Counted from the stretch's first letter, positions 27,081-36,523 are shown. The stretch is 64,000 bases of DNA from QHVT01 sp036389275 (GCA_036389275.1 DASVQE010000081.1:62001-126000), one strand, 5' to 3'. Notes: generated from the sequence alone by a model not told the origin. Numbers and translations are program-made.

Positions 27081-27104
27081 GAACGATGAAGGATGAACGA
27101 TGAA
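27081..27104. repeat. Heptamer repeat GAASGAT upstream of glmS and the lipoprotein gene
   Basis: Three 7-base units (GAACGAT, GAAGGAT, GAACGAT) plus GAA lie in the 59-base divergent gap. The period is the same as in the AGTGCTR arrays, but the unit sequence differs. Confidence 0.8.
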
Positions 27105-27105
27105 A

Positions 27106-27111
27106 TAGAAT
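27106..27111 (+). promoter_or_regulatory. TAGAAT minus-10-like box (leaderless type)
   Basis: TAGAAT lies 8 bases before the ATG at 27120 and directly follows the heptamer repeat. Confidence 0.55.
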
Positions 27112-27119
27112 CGCCGCGA

Positions 27120-28304
27120 ATGGCCGTCCGGAGAACGCTCGTCGCGCTCGCCTTGCTCGCCGCCGCCTGTGGCAAACGGGGCGATCCGCGGCCGCCGGTG
27201 CCTGTCATTCCGCAGGCCACCAGCGATCTGGTTGTAACACAGCGTGCGGACAAAGTGATCCTGTCGTGGAGCTACCCGGCGCTCACCACCGCCGGCCGCA
27301 GTCTCACCGAAGTCCGCCGCATCTCGATCTTCCGTTATGTCGAAGAGCTTCCCGCACCCGCGGGCGGCCGCGATCCGAATGCGATCCTGCCGGGCGACAT
27401 CGACCCGACCAGGCCGCAGCCGGTGGCGCTGTTCGCAAAAATCCCGACCCTGCCGGAAGCGCAGTTCACGAAGCTCAGCCACAGGATCGACAGCATAGAA
27501 AAGGCCAACTTGCCGGCCGCGACCTCGGGCGCGAAGCTGCTCTTCGCCGACACGCCGCCGTTCCGCTCGACGGACGGCCGCCCGGTGCGGCTCACCTACG
27601 CGGTCGTCACCGAGGGCGCCACCGCGCGCAGTCAGCCCTCGAACCTCGCCATCATCGTGCCGCTGGCCGTGGCGGTGCGTCCCGCGAATCTCGCCGCGAG
27701 CGCGAAGGCCGAGGGCGTGACGCTGACCTGGACCGCGCCGACGCAGTCGGTCACGCGCGACAACGCGCCGATCGTCGCCGGCTACAACGTCTTCCGCACC
27801 AAGCCGGGCGAGGAGCTGCCCGAGCTGGCCGCGCCGCTCAACCCGTCGCTCATCACCGCCACCACCTACACCGATGCGCCGCCGTACGGCGAGCACGAGT
27901 ACCGCGTCTCCGCCGTCGCCGCCACCGGTCCGCCGCTGGTGCAGAGCGATCCGTCGGCGCCGGCGCGCGTCACGTTCAAAGACCTCGTGGCGCCGCCCGC
28001 GCCGACCTCGATCACGCCGCTGGTCGAGACGAAAGCGATCCGCCTGATCTGGGAGCCCGTCGAGGCGGCCGATCTGGCCGGCTACAAGCTCTATCGATCC
28101 GAGGGCATGGGGCATGGCGCGGACGTCAAGGACATCGGGACCATTCCGCTCGAAGGCGGCGCGATCGTGACCACCGCCGGCTACGTCGACACGCGTGCGA
28201 ACCTCGGCATCGCCTACAAGTACGCCGTGACCGCGGTCGACAAGAACGGCAACGAGAGCGCGCGCGTCTGGACCGGTTGGGTGGTCGCGCCGAAGACGCC
28301 GTAG
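27120..28304 (+). CDS. Lipoprotein with fibronectin type III-like domains
   Basis: This 394-residue protein begins MAVRRTLVALALLAAACGKRGDP, a signal peptide with lipobox LAAAC; the lipid-bearing Cys is followed by GKRGDP. The mature part has three Fn3-like beta domains. The clearest are ANLAASAKAEGVTLTWTAP with YNVFRTKPGE, and ITPLVETKAIRLIWEPVEAADLAGYKLYRSEG ending YKYAVTAVDKNGNES. It is likely an outer-membrane or periplasmic scaffold. Its stop directly abuts the glycosyltransferase ATG at 28305. The ATG at 27120 is chosen over one nine codons upstream because of the lipobox distance and the minus-10 box. Confidence 0.84.
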   Translation: MAVRRTLVALALLAAACGKRGDPRPPVPVIPQATSDLVVTQRADKVILSWSYPALTTAGRSLTEVRRISIFRYVEELPAPAGGRDPNAILPGDIDPTRPQPVALFAKIPTLPEAQFTKLSHRIDSIEKANLPAATSGAKLLFADTPPFRSTDGRPVRLTYAVVTEGATARSQPSNLAIIVPLAVAVRPANLAASAKAEGVTLTWTAPTQSVTRDNAPIVAGYNVFRTKPGEELPELAAPLNPSLITATTYTDAPPYGEHEYRVSAVAATGPPLVQSDPSAPARVTFKDLVAPPAPTSITPLVETKAIRLIWEPVEAADLAGYKLYRSEGMGHGADVKDIGTIPLEGGAIVTTAGYVDTRANLGIAYKYAVTAVDKNGNESARVWTGWVVAPKTP

Positions 28305-30515
28305 ATGCGCGCGCGGCGCGATCACGTCGAGGCGGCGCTGCTCGCCGCGATCGTCGCCGCCGGCGCGTTTCTCCGCTTCGAGCACCTCGGCCTGCCGAGC
28401 TACTGGCTCGACGAGATCCTTCATCACGACCTCACCACGCAAGCCATGCGCGAGCCGTGGTGGCGCTGGATCGCCGGCTTCTCCGCCGAGCATGGGCCGC
28501 TCTACTACGCCACGCAACTCGCCGCGCGGATCGTCAGTGCGAGCGAATTCGGCGGACGTCTGCCGGCTGCGGTGTTCGGCGTGCTGACCATTCCGCTGGT
28601 GTGGCTCGCCGCGCGGCGTTACGACCGCGGTGCGGCGCTGGCGGCGGCGCTGCTGGCGGCCGTGTCGCCGCTGCACGTCTATTACAGCCGCGAGGCGCGC
28701 GCATACGGACTGCTGCTTTTCCTGACTGCCGCACTGGCGGCAATCCTCCTTTCCACAAGGAGGCTTTTCCTCGTCGCCGGAGTGATGGCCGCGCTGCTCT
28801 ACGCCTCGGCGACATCGGCGCCGGTGCTCGCTTCGGCGCTGATCGTCGCCTGCGTGAACGCGCTGATCGGGCGCGACCGCGGCTGGTGGTTGCGCGTGGC
28901 GGCATGCGCGCTCGTCGCGCTGGCGCTGCTGCCCGCGGTCTACGCGACCAAGCCGGTGGCCGATCTCTCCTGGCCCGGCTTTCCCGCGCTCGATCTCCAC
29001 TTCTTCGACGAGCTGCTGCGGACGCTCACGGTTTCCGCGACCGGCAGTGCCGACGCCAGCGGACGGACCGCGCTGGTGCTGCTCGCCTTCGCGCTCGTCG
29101 GTGCCTTCGCCGCGCTGCGACGCGACCGCGTACACGGATCGGTGTACGTCGGCATGGCGCTGCTGCCGCTGGCACTGACGCTGGTGTCGTTGCGTGTGTT
29201 GCATCATTTCTACGCCGCGCGCTACATCACGCCGGCGCTGACGGGCTTTCTCGTCCTCGCCGCGATCGGCGTCGCCTTCGTAGCCCGGCTCGCGCCGGTG
29301 GCGCTGCTGGTGGCGGTGCTGATCGCCGCCCAGACCTGGACGGCCGCGCGAACGGAGGCGTTTCAGAAACTCGACTGGCGCGCCATCGCCGCAACCATCG
29401 CTGGTCACGCGCGGCCCGGCGATCTGGTGGTGGCGGCGGAGCCGTGGTCGGAGATCTGTCTCCGCTTCTACTTCGAGCGGACGCCGCACGCGCCGGAGCT
29501 GCAGCAGCAATCGGCCGTCGACGTCGCCGCCGGACTGGCTCGTCTGCGCCCGACCTGGTTCGTCACGGCCGGCTTCAGCAACAGCCTCTACGTGCGCAAC
29601 TGGATGTGCCGCTACCCGGTCGTGCTGGCCAGTCCGCTGGAGAATTTCCGCCTCCACTACGGCGGCAACTTTCTGCGCGAGCGCAGCACGCCCGCCGAGC
29701 AGCGCGCCGTCGCCGCCGCCCTCGGCGAGGCGTTCCGTCTGACGATGCGCGAGGAACCCTTCTTCGGCGACGGCTGGCAAGGCCCCGAAGGCAATGCGGA
29801 CGATGCGTTCCGCTGGGCCACCGGCACGCGCGCGACGCTCTACCTGCCGCGCTTCGCCGCGCGCGCCGCCACGCTGCGCTTCCGGGTGATGCCGCTCGAT
29901 CATCCCTCGCTGCCGCGGCAGACCATGCGCGTCACGCTCAACGGCACCGCGCTCGCGCAGCTCACGCTCGCCTCCGACGCGCGCGACTACGCCGTGCCCG
30001 CGCCGGCGACCGCCTGGCGCGACGGCGTAAACGAGATCGTCTTCGACTTCGGCCGCGCCCGCGCCCCGTCGACGCTCTACCCCGGCTCCACCGACAGCCG
30101 CGAGCTCGCCGCGTCGTTCGATTGGATCGCTGTCGACGATGGCGCTGACGCGCCGCAGTTCCTGCTCCGCCTCGACACCCTCATCGATCGCAACACCGTC
30201 TGGCGCCACACGCCGACGCGCATCACGCACCTCGACCGCGCCACCCTCACCCCACTCCTCGGCCGCCTCGGCTACGACCCCGGCACCACCTGGCCGCTGC
30301 TCGCGCGCGGTCATGTGCATCTCGAAGACCTCGCCGAATCCGTCGCCTACGGCACCGAATGCGACGACGACCCGACCTTCGTGCAACGCGCCTTCGCCGT
30401 CCTCGTCAACCGCGCCCCGACCGAGGTCGAGTCCCGCGACCTGCTCGCGCGGCTGGGTAAAGGAGAGACGAGGAGGATGGTCGCCCGGCGGATCTTGCGC
30501 GCGGTGGTGCCGTGA
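28305..30515 (+). CDS. PMT/ArnT-type membrane glycosyltransferase with C-terminal DUF4214-like domain
   Basis: This 736-residue protein has residues 1-350 as a multi-helix membrane domain with the catalytic-type acidic pair in SYWLDEILHHD (Asp36-Glu37) and the SPLHVYYSREARAYGLLLFL block typical of GT39/GT83 enzymes. Residues about 350-480 are a soluble periplasmic part. About 480-640 are beta-rich and carbohydrate-binding-like. Residues about 680-736 (TFVQRAFAVLVNRAPTEVES, then RRMVARRILRA) resemble a DUF4214 repeat. It probably transfers a sugar from a polyprenyl carrier to an envelope acceptor. Degenerate copies of the DUF4214-coding end continue downstream. Confidence 0.83.
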   Translation: MRARRDHVEAALLAAIVAAGAFLRFEHLGLPSYWLDEILHHDLTTQAMREPWWRWIAGFSAEHGPLYYATQLAARIVSASEFGGRLPAAVFGVLTIPLVWLAARRYDRGAALAAALLAAVSPLHVYYSREARAYGLLLFLTAALAAILLSTRRLFLVAGVMAALLYASATSAPVLASALIVACVNALIGRDRGWWLRVAACALVALALLPAVYATKPVADLSWPGFPALDLHFFDELLRTLTVSATGSADASGRTALVLLAFALVGAFAALRRDRVHGSVYVGMALLPLALTLVSLRVLHHFYAARYITPALTGFLVLAAIGVAFVARLAPVALLVAVLIAAQTWTAARTEAFQKLDWRAIAATIAGHARPGDLVVAAEPWSEICLRFYFERTPHAPELQQQSAVDVAAGLARLRPTWFVTAGFSNSLYVRNWMCRYPVVLASPLENFRLHYGGNFLRERSTPAEQRAVAAALGEAFRLTMREEPFFGDGWQGPEGNADDAFRWATGTRATLYLPRFAARAATLRFRVMPLDHPSLPRQTMRVTLNGTALAQLTLASDARDYAVPAPATAWRDGVNEIVFDFGRARAPSTLYPGSTDSRELAASFDWIAVDDGADAPQFLLRLDTLIDRNTVWRHTPTRITHLDRATLTPLLGRLGYDPGTTWPLLARGHVHLEDLAESVAYGTECDDDPTFVQRAFAVLVNRAPTEVESRDLLARLGKGETRRMVARRILRAVVP

Positions 30516-31393
30516 AGGACGGTGGGCGGGCGCATCTCGCGACGATGCCGTCGCGTTGGTGCATCGCGGCTTCGCGGTGTTGCCCGACCGCGTGCCGACT
30601 CAGGTCGAGGCACGCGAATGCTCGCGCGGCTGCGCAAGGAACAAACGCGGGCGACGACTCCGCGGACTCTTGCGCGCGTGGCTAACGGCAGCGCTGACCG
30701 ATGACGCCGTTCGTGCGGCGCGTCTTCAGCGTGCTGCTGAACCGCGCGCCGTCGATGTGGAGTGGTGCCGTTACCTGGTGAGCAACGCGCAACCACACTC
30801 GCCGGAACGCTCGCCGACGGTACCGAATGCGACGACGAGGCCGCGTTCGCGCCGCGCGCCGTCGCGGGGCCGACGGAGTTCAGTCGCTCGACTTGCTCGC
30901 GCGGCCGTGCAACGGAGACGAGGGCGATGATCGGCTGCGAATGTCGCGAGGCATCACGTCGTGAGCAGCGCGCGGCAATGGCGCGCCGCCGGGGTCGAGT
31001 GCGGCGATGTGCTCGCGCTCCGAATCTTGCGGGCCGTAACGTCGTGAGCAATACGGCAAGCAAATGTCGCGAACACTCGGCAACGGCCGCGAACGCGACG
31101 CGGATTCGCCGGCACGCGTTCGCCGCGCGCATCAACGGCGCGGCGACGGAGGTGGAGTCGCGCGACGTGTTCGCGCGGCGCGCGTTTCATCACACGGCGA
31201 AGCTCGCGCGCCGTCACGTCATGAGCAAGGCGCAACCGGCGCTCGCGAACATTCGTCAACGGCGGCGAACGCGAGGCGGATTCGCCGGCACGCGTTCGCG
31301 GCCCTGATCAGCCGCGCGCCGACGGAGGTGGAGTCGCGACGACCTGTTCGTGCGTCGCGCGCTTCATCGCGCGGCGAAGCTCGCGGCGCACCT
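30516..31393 (+). pseudogene. Decayed tandem copies of the glycosyltransferase 3' end (DUF4214-like units)
   Basis: This 878-base stretch has no credible gene. It holds about six diverged copies of the segment that encodes VNRAPTEVESRDLLAR in the preceding gene. Matching landmarks (the GAxxGAGGTxGAGTC core) lie near 30419 (in the gene), 30598, 30748, 30869, 30988, 31145 and 31321. The last two are exactly 176 bases apart and share CGGATTCGCCGGCACGCGTT. The copies contain frame changes and stops in all frames. Short open frames on both strands here lack motifs and ribosome-binding sites and are treated as chance. Confidence 0.75.
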
Positions 31394-33382
31394 TTACATG
31401 GTCAACAACGCCCGCAGCCGCTCCGGGTCCGCGGTTGGTTCCTCGCAGGCGTAGCCGACGCAGACGTAGGCCAGCTCGCGGTCTTGCGGTCGGCGTTCCA
31501 TCAGCGGGAGGTCGGTGGACTGGGTGCCGGCGACGAGGACGCGGTGTGGGACGAACATGCGGCCGATGGTTTTGCGCAGCGCGCGGGCGACGTCGCCGGT
31601 GCCGGTGATGGCGATCTCGCGCGGTTGGGCGGCGCGCCACTCGGCCACGCCGAGGAGGAAGCCGAAGCCGGAGGCGTATTTCTCCGCGAGCGGCCAGAGC
31701 GACTCGACGGTGGCGGTGGCGATGCGCGCGTACTCCTCGTTGCCGAACAGCAGCGCGTGGCGCAGCAGGACGTCGCACGCGACGGAAGTGCCGGACGGCG
31801 TGGCGTTGTCGAACAGGTCCTTCGGGCGCGTGATCAGCTTCTCGTGATCGACCGGCGTGTCGTAGAAGCCGCCGTTCTCCTCGTCGCGGAAGCGCGAGAG
31901 CATCGCGTCGACCAGCGTGCGCGCGCCGTCGAGGAAGCGCCGCTCGTGCACGGCCTCGTACGCCAGCGTCAGGCCCCAGGCCACGCCGGAGTAGTCTTCG
32001 AGCAGGCCGTTGATCTTCGCGTGACGCAATAAACGACCGTCAGTAATACGAGTCAGTAAATAGTCCGCATTTCTGGTAACGATATCTTCGTACTTTCCAA
32101 AAGCGAGGCAGGCCTCGGAGAACGCGGCGAGCATCCAGCCGTTCCAGCCGGAGAGGATCTTTTCGTCGCGTCCCGGCCAGACGCGTTTCGCGCGCACTCC
32201 GTAGAGCTTGCACTTGCCGCGCGCGGCGATGTCGGCCAGGGCGTCGAGAGTGATGCCGAGGTCGGCGGCGACGCTGGCCGGATCGCGCGGCACGTTGAGG
32301 ATGTTGTGGCCTTCCCAGTTCCCGCGCTCGGTGATGTCGTAGAGCGCGCAGAAGGCGCGTCCTTCGTCGCCGAGGAGCTCCATCACCTCGGCGCGGGTCC
32401 AGACGTAGAACTTCCCTTCTTCGCCTTCGCTGTCGGCGTCGAGGGTCGAGTAGAACGCTCCCTCGGGCGAGGTCATCTCGCGCGCCACGAAGGCGAAGAT
32501 CTCGTTCGCGATCTGCGCGAAAAACGGATCCTCCGTCCACTGCCAGGCGCGCGTGTAGAGCCGCGCCAGCAGCGCGTTGTCGTACAGCATTTTTTCAAAG
32601 TGCGGCACGAGCCAGCGCGCGTCGACCGAGTAGCGGTGAAAGCCGCCGCCGATCTGGTCGTACATGCCGCCGCGCGCCATCACCGTCAGCGTGTGCGTGA
32701 CGATCTCGCGCAGCGCCGCGTCGCCGGTGCGATGCGCCACCTGCATCAGAAAGTCGAGCGACATCGACGGCGGAAACTTCGGCGCGCCGCCGAAGCCGCC
32801 ATGCACGCGGTCGTAATTCGCGGCGATGCGCGAGGCTGCGCGGTCGAGACCGGCGCGCTCGATGCTGCCGCCGCGCTGCAGCCGCAAGCCTTTGTCGATC
32901 GCGCCGCGCACTTCTTCCGATGCCTCTTCGACCTCGCGGCGCCGCGAGCGATAGATGTTCGCGACGTGCTCGAGCACGCGGCGGAAGCTCGGCATGCCGT
33001 GGCGATCGTCGGGCGGAAAGTACGTCCCGGCGAAGAACGGCTTGCCGTCCGGCGTGAGGAACACCGACATCGGCCAGCCGCCGTGGCCGGTCATCATCTG
33101 CACGGCCTGCATGTAGATCGAGTCGACGTCGGGACGCTCCTCGCGATCGACCTTGATGGCGACGAAGTCTTCGTTGAGGATCTGCGCGATCTCCTCGTTC
33201 TCGAACGACTCGCGCTCCATGACGTGGCACCAGTGGCAGGCCGAGTACCCGATCGAGAGAAAGATCGGCCGGTCCTCGTCGCGCGACTTCGCGAACGCCT
33301 CGTCACCCCACGGATACCAGTCGACAGGGTTGTGCGCGTGCTGCAGCAGGTAGGGCGAGGTTTCGTGGGCGAGGCGGTTCAT
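31394..33382 (-). CDS. DUF255 thioredoxin-fold protein (YyaL-like)
   Basis: This 662-residue cytoplasmic protein has a thioredoxin-like domain in residues 1-165 with the family signature SPYLLQHAHNPVDWYPWG, the redox-type motif SACHWCHVM and EDFVAIKVDREERPDVDSIY. The remainder is an alpha/alpha barrel resembling glycan-processing enzymes (GGFGGAPKFPPSMSL, GGMYDQIGGGFHRYSVDARWLVPHFEKMLYDNA). Members are widespread from bacteria to man; the enzymatic role is unclear. Near residues 426-450 (about 32030-32105) codon use turns A/T-rich (TTA, AGA, ATT) though the protein matches the family. An eight-pair inverted repeat abuts the start codon. Confidence 0.93.
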   Translation of the reverse strand: MNRLAHETSPYLLQHAHNPVDWYPWGDEAFAKSRDEDRPIFLSIGYSACHWCHVMERESFENEEIAQILNEDFVAIKVDREERPDVDSIYMQAVQMMTGHGGWPMSVFLTPDGKPFFAGTYFPPDDRHGMPSFRRVLEHVANIYRSRRREVEEASEEVRGAIDKGLRLQRGGSIERAGLDRAASRIAANYDRVHGGFGGAPKFPPSMSLDFLMQVAHRTGDAALREIVTHTLTVMARGGMYDQIGGGFHRYSVDARWLVPHFEKMLYDNALLARLYTRAWQWTEDPFFAQIANEIFAFVAREMTSPEGAFYSTLDADSEGEEGKFYVWTRAEVMELLGDEGRAFCALYDITERGNWEGHNILNVPRDPASVAADLGITLDALADIAARGKCKLYGVRAKRVWPGRDEKILSGWNGWMLAAFSEACLAFGKYEDIVTRNADYLLTRITDGRLLRHAKINGLLEDYSGVAWGLTLAYEAVHERRFLDGARTLVDAMLSRFRDEENGGFYDTPVDHEKLITRPKDLFDNATPSGTSVACDVLLRHALLFGNEEYARIATATVESLWPLAEKYASGFGFLLGVAEWRAAQPREIAITGTGDVARALRKTIGRMFVPHRVLVAGTQSTDLPLMERRPQDRELAYVCVGYACEEPTADPERLRALLTM

Positions 33383-33401
33383 GCGTGCAGTCGCTGCACG
33401 C
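33383..33401. repeat. Inverted repeat GCGTGCAG-TCG-CTGCACGC before the DUF255 gene
   Basis: This perfect 8-bp-arm palindrome directly touches the DUF255 start codon and lies 14 bases after the stop of the upstream surface-protein gene. It could block the ribosome or end the upstream transcript. No T-tract follows. Confidence 0.6.
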
Positions 33402-33415
33402 GCCGCGCCCGTGCC

Positions 33416-34669
33416 TCAGCGCCGCATCACGTACAACCCGGCCGCGGCGATCGCGAGCGCGAGCATGGCCAGCATGCGCGGATCGAGCGCCGGAATCTCC
33501 GCCGCCGCGCGCAACGTGGTGTTCGTCGTGGCGGTGTCGTTCGCGCCGTTCGTGTCGCCGGTCATGGCCACGCTGGCGGTGTTGCTGATGACCGTGCCGG
33601 CTGGCGACGACGCGCTCGTGTTCACGCTCAGCAGGAACGTCGCGGACGAGGCGTCGGGCATCGTCGCGGCCGTGCAGGTAATGGTCGAGGTGCCGCTGCA
33701 GATGAAGGCCGGGCCGGAGGTCTGGGTGATGAAGTTGAAGGTGGTGTTCGCCGGGACGTTGTCGGTGAGCGTGACGTTCGTGGCGGCGCCCGGGCCGTGG
33801 TTCGTGACGGTGATGGTGTACTGGATGGGCTGGCTGGCGAAGCTGGTGGCCGGGCCGGTCTTGGTGACGCCGACGTCGCCCGCGGGAACGAAGGCGAGCG
33901 CATCGATCTGCGGCGGCAGCAGACCGATCTGAGTGATCGCGCCGGTGACGAGGTTCACCCGCGCCAGGTCCGACGGGTAGCCCGACGGCGGCCGCGGCCC
34001 GCAGTTGCCAATGCGCGCGTAGTAGTAAACGCCGGAGACCGGATCGGTCGCCGCGGCGCTCACCGAGTCGGAGCCGACGGCGCCGCCGCAGGGCGGTACC
34101 TGCGCGTTCGGCATGAGCGAGCCCTGCGGCGTGACCGCACCGGTCGTCGTGTTGACGGTGTAGTAGAGGTTCGTATCCGAGCCCGGCACGACGTACAGCG
34201 CTCCGTTGGCCGCGAACTCGAGCGCGTTGCCACCGCCGCTGACGCCGGAGTCGCCGACGACCGTGACGGTGGCCGTGGTCAGGTCGATCGTGGAGAGGTC
34301 GTTCGTGGTGAGGTTCCACCCGAAGAGCGTGCCGTCGGCGCGGAAGGTGATGTCGCCCATCCCGACGCTCGGGTTCAGCGCGCCGATGATCGTCACGGCC
34401 GCCGTGGCCGGATTGATGGTGACGAGACATTTGGCGCAGAGCGGCGACTGAACTGTCGTGACGCCGTAGAGAATGCCGGTGACGGGGTTGTACGCGAGGC
34501 CGCCCAGCGCCACCGGCATCGCGCCGACGACCGTCGCCGCGGCCGTAGCCGGATCGATGATGTACAGGTTGCTCGGAAGGTTTCCGCCGCTCGCGCCGTA
34601 CAGCACGGCCGCATTCGCGTTCATCGCCGAGCACACTGCGAGCAACACACCCATCATCACCTTGCGCAT
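33416..34669 (-). CDS. Secreted DUF11 surface protein with IPTL-CTERM-like sorting tail
   Basis: This 417-residue protein has a signal peptide (MRKVMMGVLLAVCSAMNANA). Residues about 22-265 are a beta-propeller-like region with repeated NLYIIDPATAAATVVG-type strands. A DUF11/CARDB-like domain follows (about 268-385; VGVTKTGPATSFASQPIQYT, NHGPGAATNVTLTDNVPANT). The end reads EIPALDPRMLAMLALAIAAA, then GLYVMRR: a short I-P motif, one membrane helix and a basic tail, the layout of IPTL-CTERM sorting signals. It is probably anchored and processed at the cell surface. No exosortase-like processing gene is seen nearby. Confidence 0.85.
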   Translation of the reverse strand: MRKVMMGVLLAVCSAMNANAAVLYGASGGNLPSNLYIIDPATAAATVVGAMPVALGGLAYNPVTGILYGVTTVQSPLCAKCLVTINPATAAVTIIGALNPSVGMGDITFRADGTLFGWNLTTNDLSTIDLTTATVTVVGDSGVSGGGNALEFAANGALYVVPGSDTNLYYTVNTTTGAVTPQGSLMPNAQVPPCGGAVGSDSVSAAATDPVSGVYYYARIGNCGPRPPSGYPSDLARVNLVTGAITQIGLLPPQIDALAFVPAGDVGVTKTGPATSFASQPIQYTITVTNHGPGAATNVTLTDNVPANTTFNFITQTSGPAFICSGTSTITCTAATMPDASSATFLLSVNTSASSPAGTVISNTASVAMTGDTNGANDTATTNTTLRAAAEIPALDPRMLAMLALAIAAAGLYVMRR

Positions 34670-34687
34670 GGCGCGCAGTTTAAAGGA

Positions 34688-36523
34688 TCACGCGCGCAAT
34701 GCCTCGAGCAGTTGCGGCGGAAACGCGCGCATCTCAAAGTACTCGCTCTCGAGCTCCTCCACCTGAAAGCGGTCGAGGCCGGAGTTCGAGAGAAAGTCGT
34801 TGCGCAGTTTCACGTCGTGCTCCTCGACGATGCGCGGCAGGAGTTGATTGATGTAGAAGGCTTCGAGGCGGATCTTGGTGATCACCTCTTCGAGCAGCCC
34901 TTCGTCGATCTGATCCTGCAGCTCGCGCAGCTCCGGATCGTGCGCGATCTCGGCGCGGATCTCGCGGCGGAAGGTGTCGCGTCCTTCGCTCGTGTTGAGC
35001 TCGAGATAGAAATTCGACATGCGCCGCCGCGCCAGTTGATACGCGGCAAAGTAGGCGCGCTCATGGCGATTGATCGACGTGATGGCGTCGACGACGCCGG
35101 CGATCGACTCCTCGTTGTTCTCGATCGAGATCAGGCCGAGGGTCAGCGCGTAGAGCTTCTTTTTCCCGTAGGCGAGCGCGTATTCGTTGTTCACCACCGG
35201 ATCGATGAAGAGCTGTTGGAAGAGGCCGCGGCGCAGCTTCTCGAACACCTGCATGTTGCCGAGGAGCGAGCGCACCTGCTCCTGCGTCAGCTCGACGTCG
35301 TCCATGAAGGCGAGTTTGTTGACGAGCGTCGTGGTGTGATCGATGCGGTCGAAGAGCGTCACCAGCTCGCCGAACGATTCGAGCCGCTCGAAGTCTTCTT
35401 CCTCGCGGCCGATCTCGTCGATGAGGCGGCCGGTCTCGAGCAGCAACTCCTCGAAGGTCTGGTCGCGATTCGCGGCCGCCTTCTGCTTGTTCTCCATGAG
35501 CTGCACGAGATCGAGCGAGGAGAGCTTGCGCGTGATGTTGCGGCCGAGGAGAAAGCCGCCGAGGATCTCGCGCGTCGACTGGATGTACTCCGGCTCATCT
35601 TCCTTGCGCGTGGCCACGGCGCGCGGCTCCTGCAGCACGATCTCCTCGAGCGTGTCGAAGATCGAGAGCGGCACCTCGTTGCGCAGCGAGAGCGTGCGCA
35701 GGCGCATCAGCCGCGCGCGCGCCGACGGATCGATCACCGAGCCGGCGCAGGAGGCGAGGATGCGCTTGTACTCGTCGATCAGCTCCTGGTTGTCGGGATG
35801 GTGATAGATGACGTCGATCTGGATGCGCTCGCGCTGATACGGCTCGATCGGCTGGTCGGCCAGCGCCGCGGAGACTTCGTCGAGCGAGCGCGTGTTGACG
35901 TACGCGGTGCGGCAGATGTCGGCGAGCTGTTGATTCGGCCGGTGCACGACGCGCACGATCACCAGCGTCGTCTCCGGCTCGCCGAGCGCGTCGAGCATCT
36001 CGTGCGCGAGCGCGAGGAACTGTCCGGCGCCGACTTTCTTCGAGCGCTTCATCAGCTTGCCGACGCTCTTGAGCGTTTTCTCCTGCCGGTCGCCGACGTC
36101 GGGATGGCGCTTGCGGTCGTCGACGAAGAAGAAGTGGTTGGCGACGGCGTTGCCCTGCAGGAAGAGGTTCTCCCACCGCTCGAAGCCTTCGGTGTTCGTG
36201 GTGAAGCGCAGCTCGTGCGAGCGCGTGTCGACGGTGGTGCCGAAGAGGATGAGGCGGTTGACCACTTCCTCGTTCAGCAGATCGCCGACCGGCAGATGCC
36301 CGCCGAACATGTACTCGCCGAAGATGCCGCCGTTCCCGCGGAAGCGTACGCCTTCGGGGTTGAGGACGATCTCGGAGCTGCCGCCGAAGTAGCGCACCAC
36401 GTCGCCGCGCGGAGCTTTGATCTGTTCGAAGAAAAAGCGGCGGTCGACGTCCGGCCCGACCACGACGGCGAAGTACTCGATGACTTCGCCGAGGAAGCCG
36501 TGGTGGACGATGGCGCGGATCAC
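34688..36523 (-). CDS. Large conserved helical protein, function unknown (TIGR04442-like)
   Basis: This 611-residue soluble protein has no signal peptide. The N-terminal part mixes strands and helices (VGPDVDRRFFFEQIKAPRGD, FGGHLPVGDLLNEEVVNRLILFG). The rest is almost wholly helical and highly charged (EELLLETGRLIDEIGREEEDFERLESF). It recalls a family I know as TIGR04442, but this is a memory match, not a search. The start is the GTG at 36521-36523; a TAGTAT box on the minus strand (36530-36535) lies 6 bases upstream. The gene stands alone on its strand after xerC. Confidence 0.6.
   Translation of the reverse strand: MIRAIVHHGFLGEVIEYFAVVVGPDVDRRFFFEQIKAPRGDVVRYFGGSSEIVLNPEGVRFRGNGGIFGEYMFGGHLPVGDLLNEEVVNRLILFGTTVDTRSHELRFTTNTEGFERWENLFLQGNAVANHFFFVDDRKRHPDVGDRQEKTLKSVGKLMKRSKKVGAGQFLALAHEMLDALGEPETTLVIVRVVHRPNQQLADICRTAYVNTRSLDEVSAALADQPIEPYQRERIQIDVIYHHPDNQELIDEYKRILASCAGSVIDPSARARLMRLRTLSLRNEVPLSIFDTLEEIVLQEPRAVATRKEDEPEYIQSTREILGGFLLGRNITRKLSSLDLVQLMENKQKAAANRDQTFEELLLETGRLIDEIGREEEDFERLESFGELVTLFDRIDHTTTLVNKLAFMDDVELTQEQVRSLLGNMQVFEKLRRGLFQQLFIDPVVNNEYALAYGKKKLYALTLGLISIENNEESIAGVVDAITSINRHERAYFAAYQLARRRMSNFYLELNTSEGRDTFRREIRAEIAHDPELRELQDQIDEGLLEEVITKIRLEAFYINQLLPRIVEEHDVKLRNDFLSNSGLDRFQVEELESEYFEMRAFPPQLLEALRA

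Noticed and set aside
27061..27119. glmS ribozyme upstream of glmS
   Set aside because: The gap is 59 bases, mostly repeat and promoter of the divergent gene; no ribozyme core can fit.
27009..30386. 1125-codon open frame antisense to the lipoprotein and glycosyltransferase genes
   Set aside because: It has low-complexity Arg/Gly/Asp-rich content with no domain, while both opposite-strand genes have clear motifs.
30762..32032. Overlapping small plus-strand frames in and after the decayed repeat region
   Set aside because: They follow the repeat units in different frames, run antisense into the DUF255 gene and have no ribosome-binding sites or motifs.
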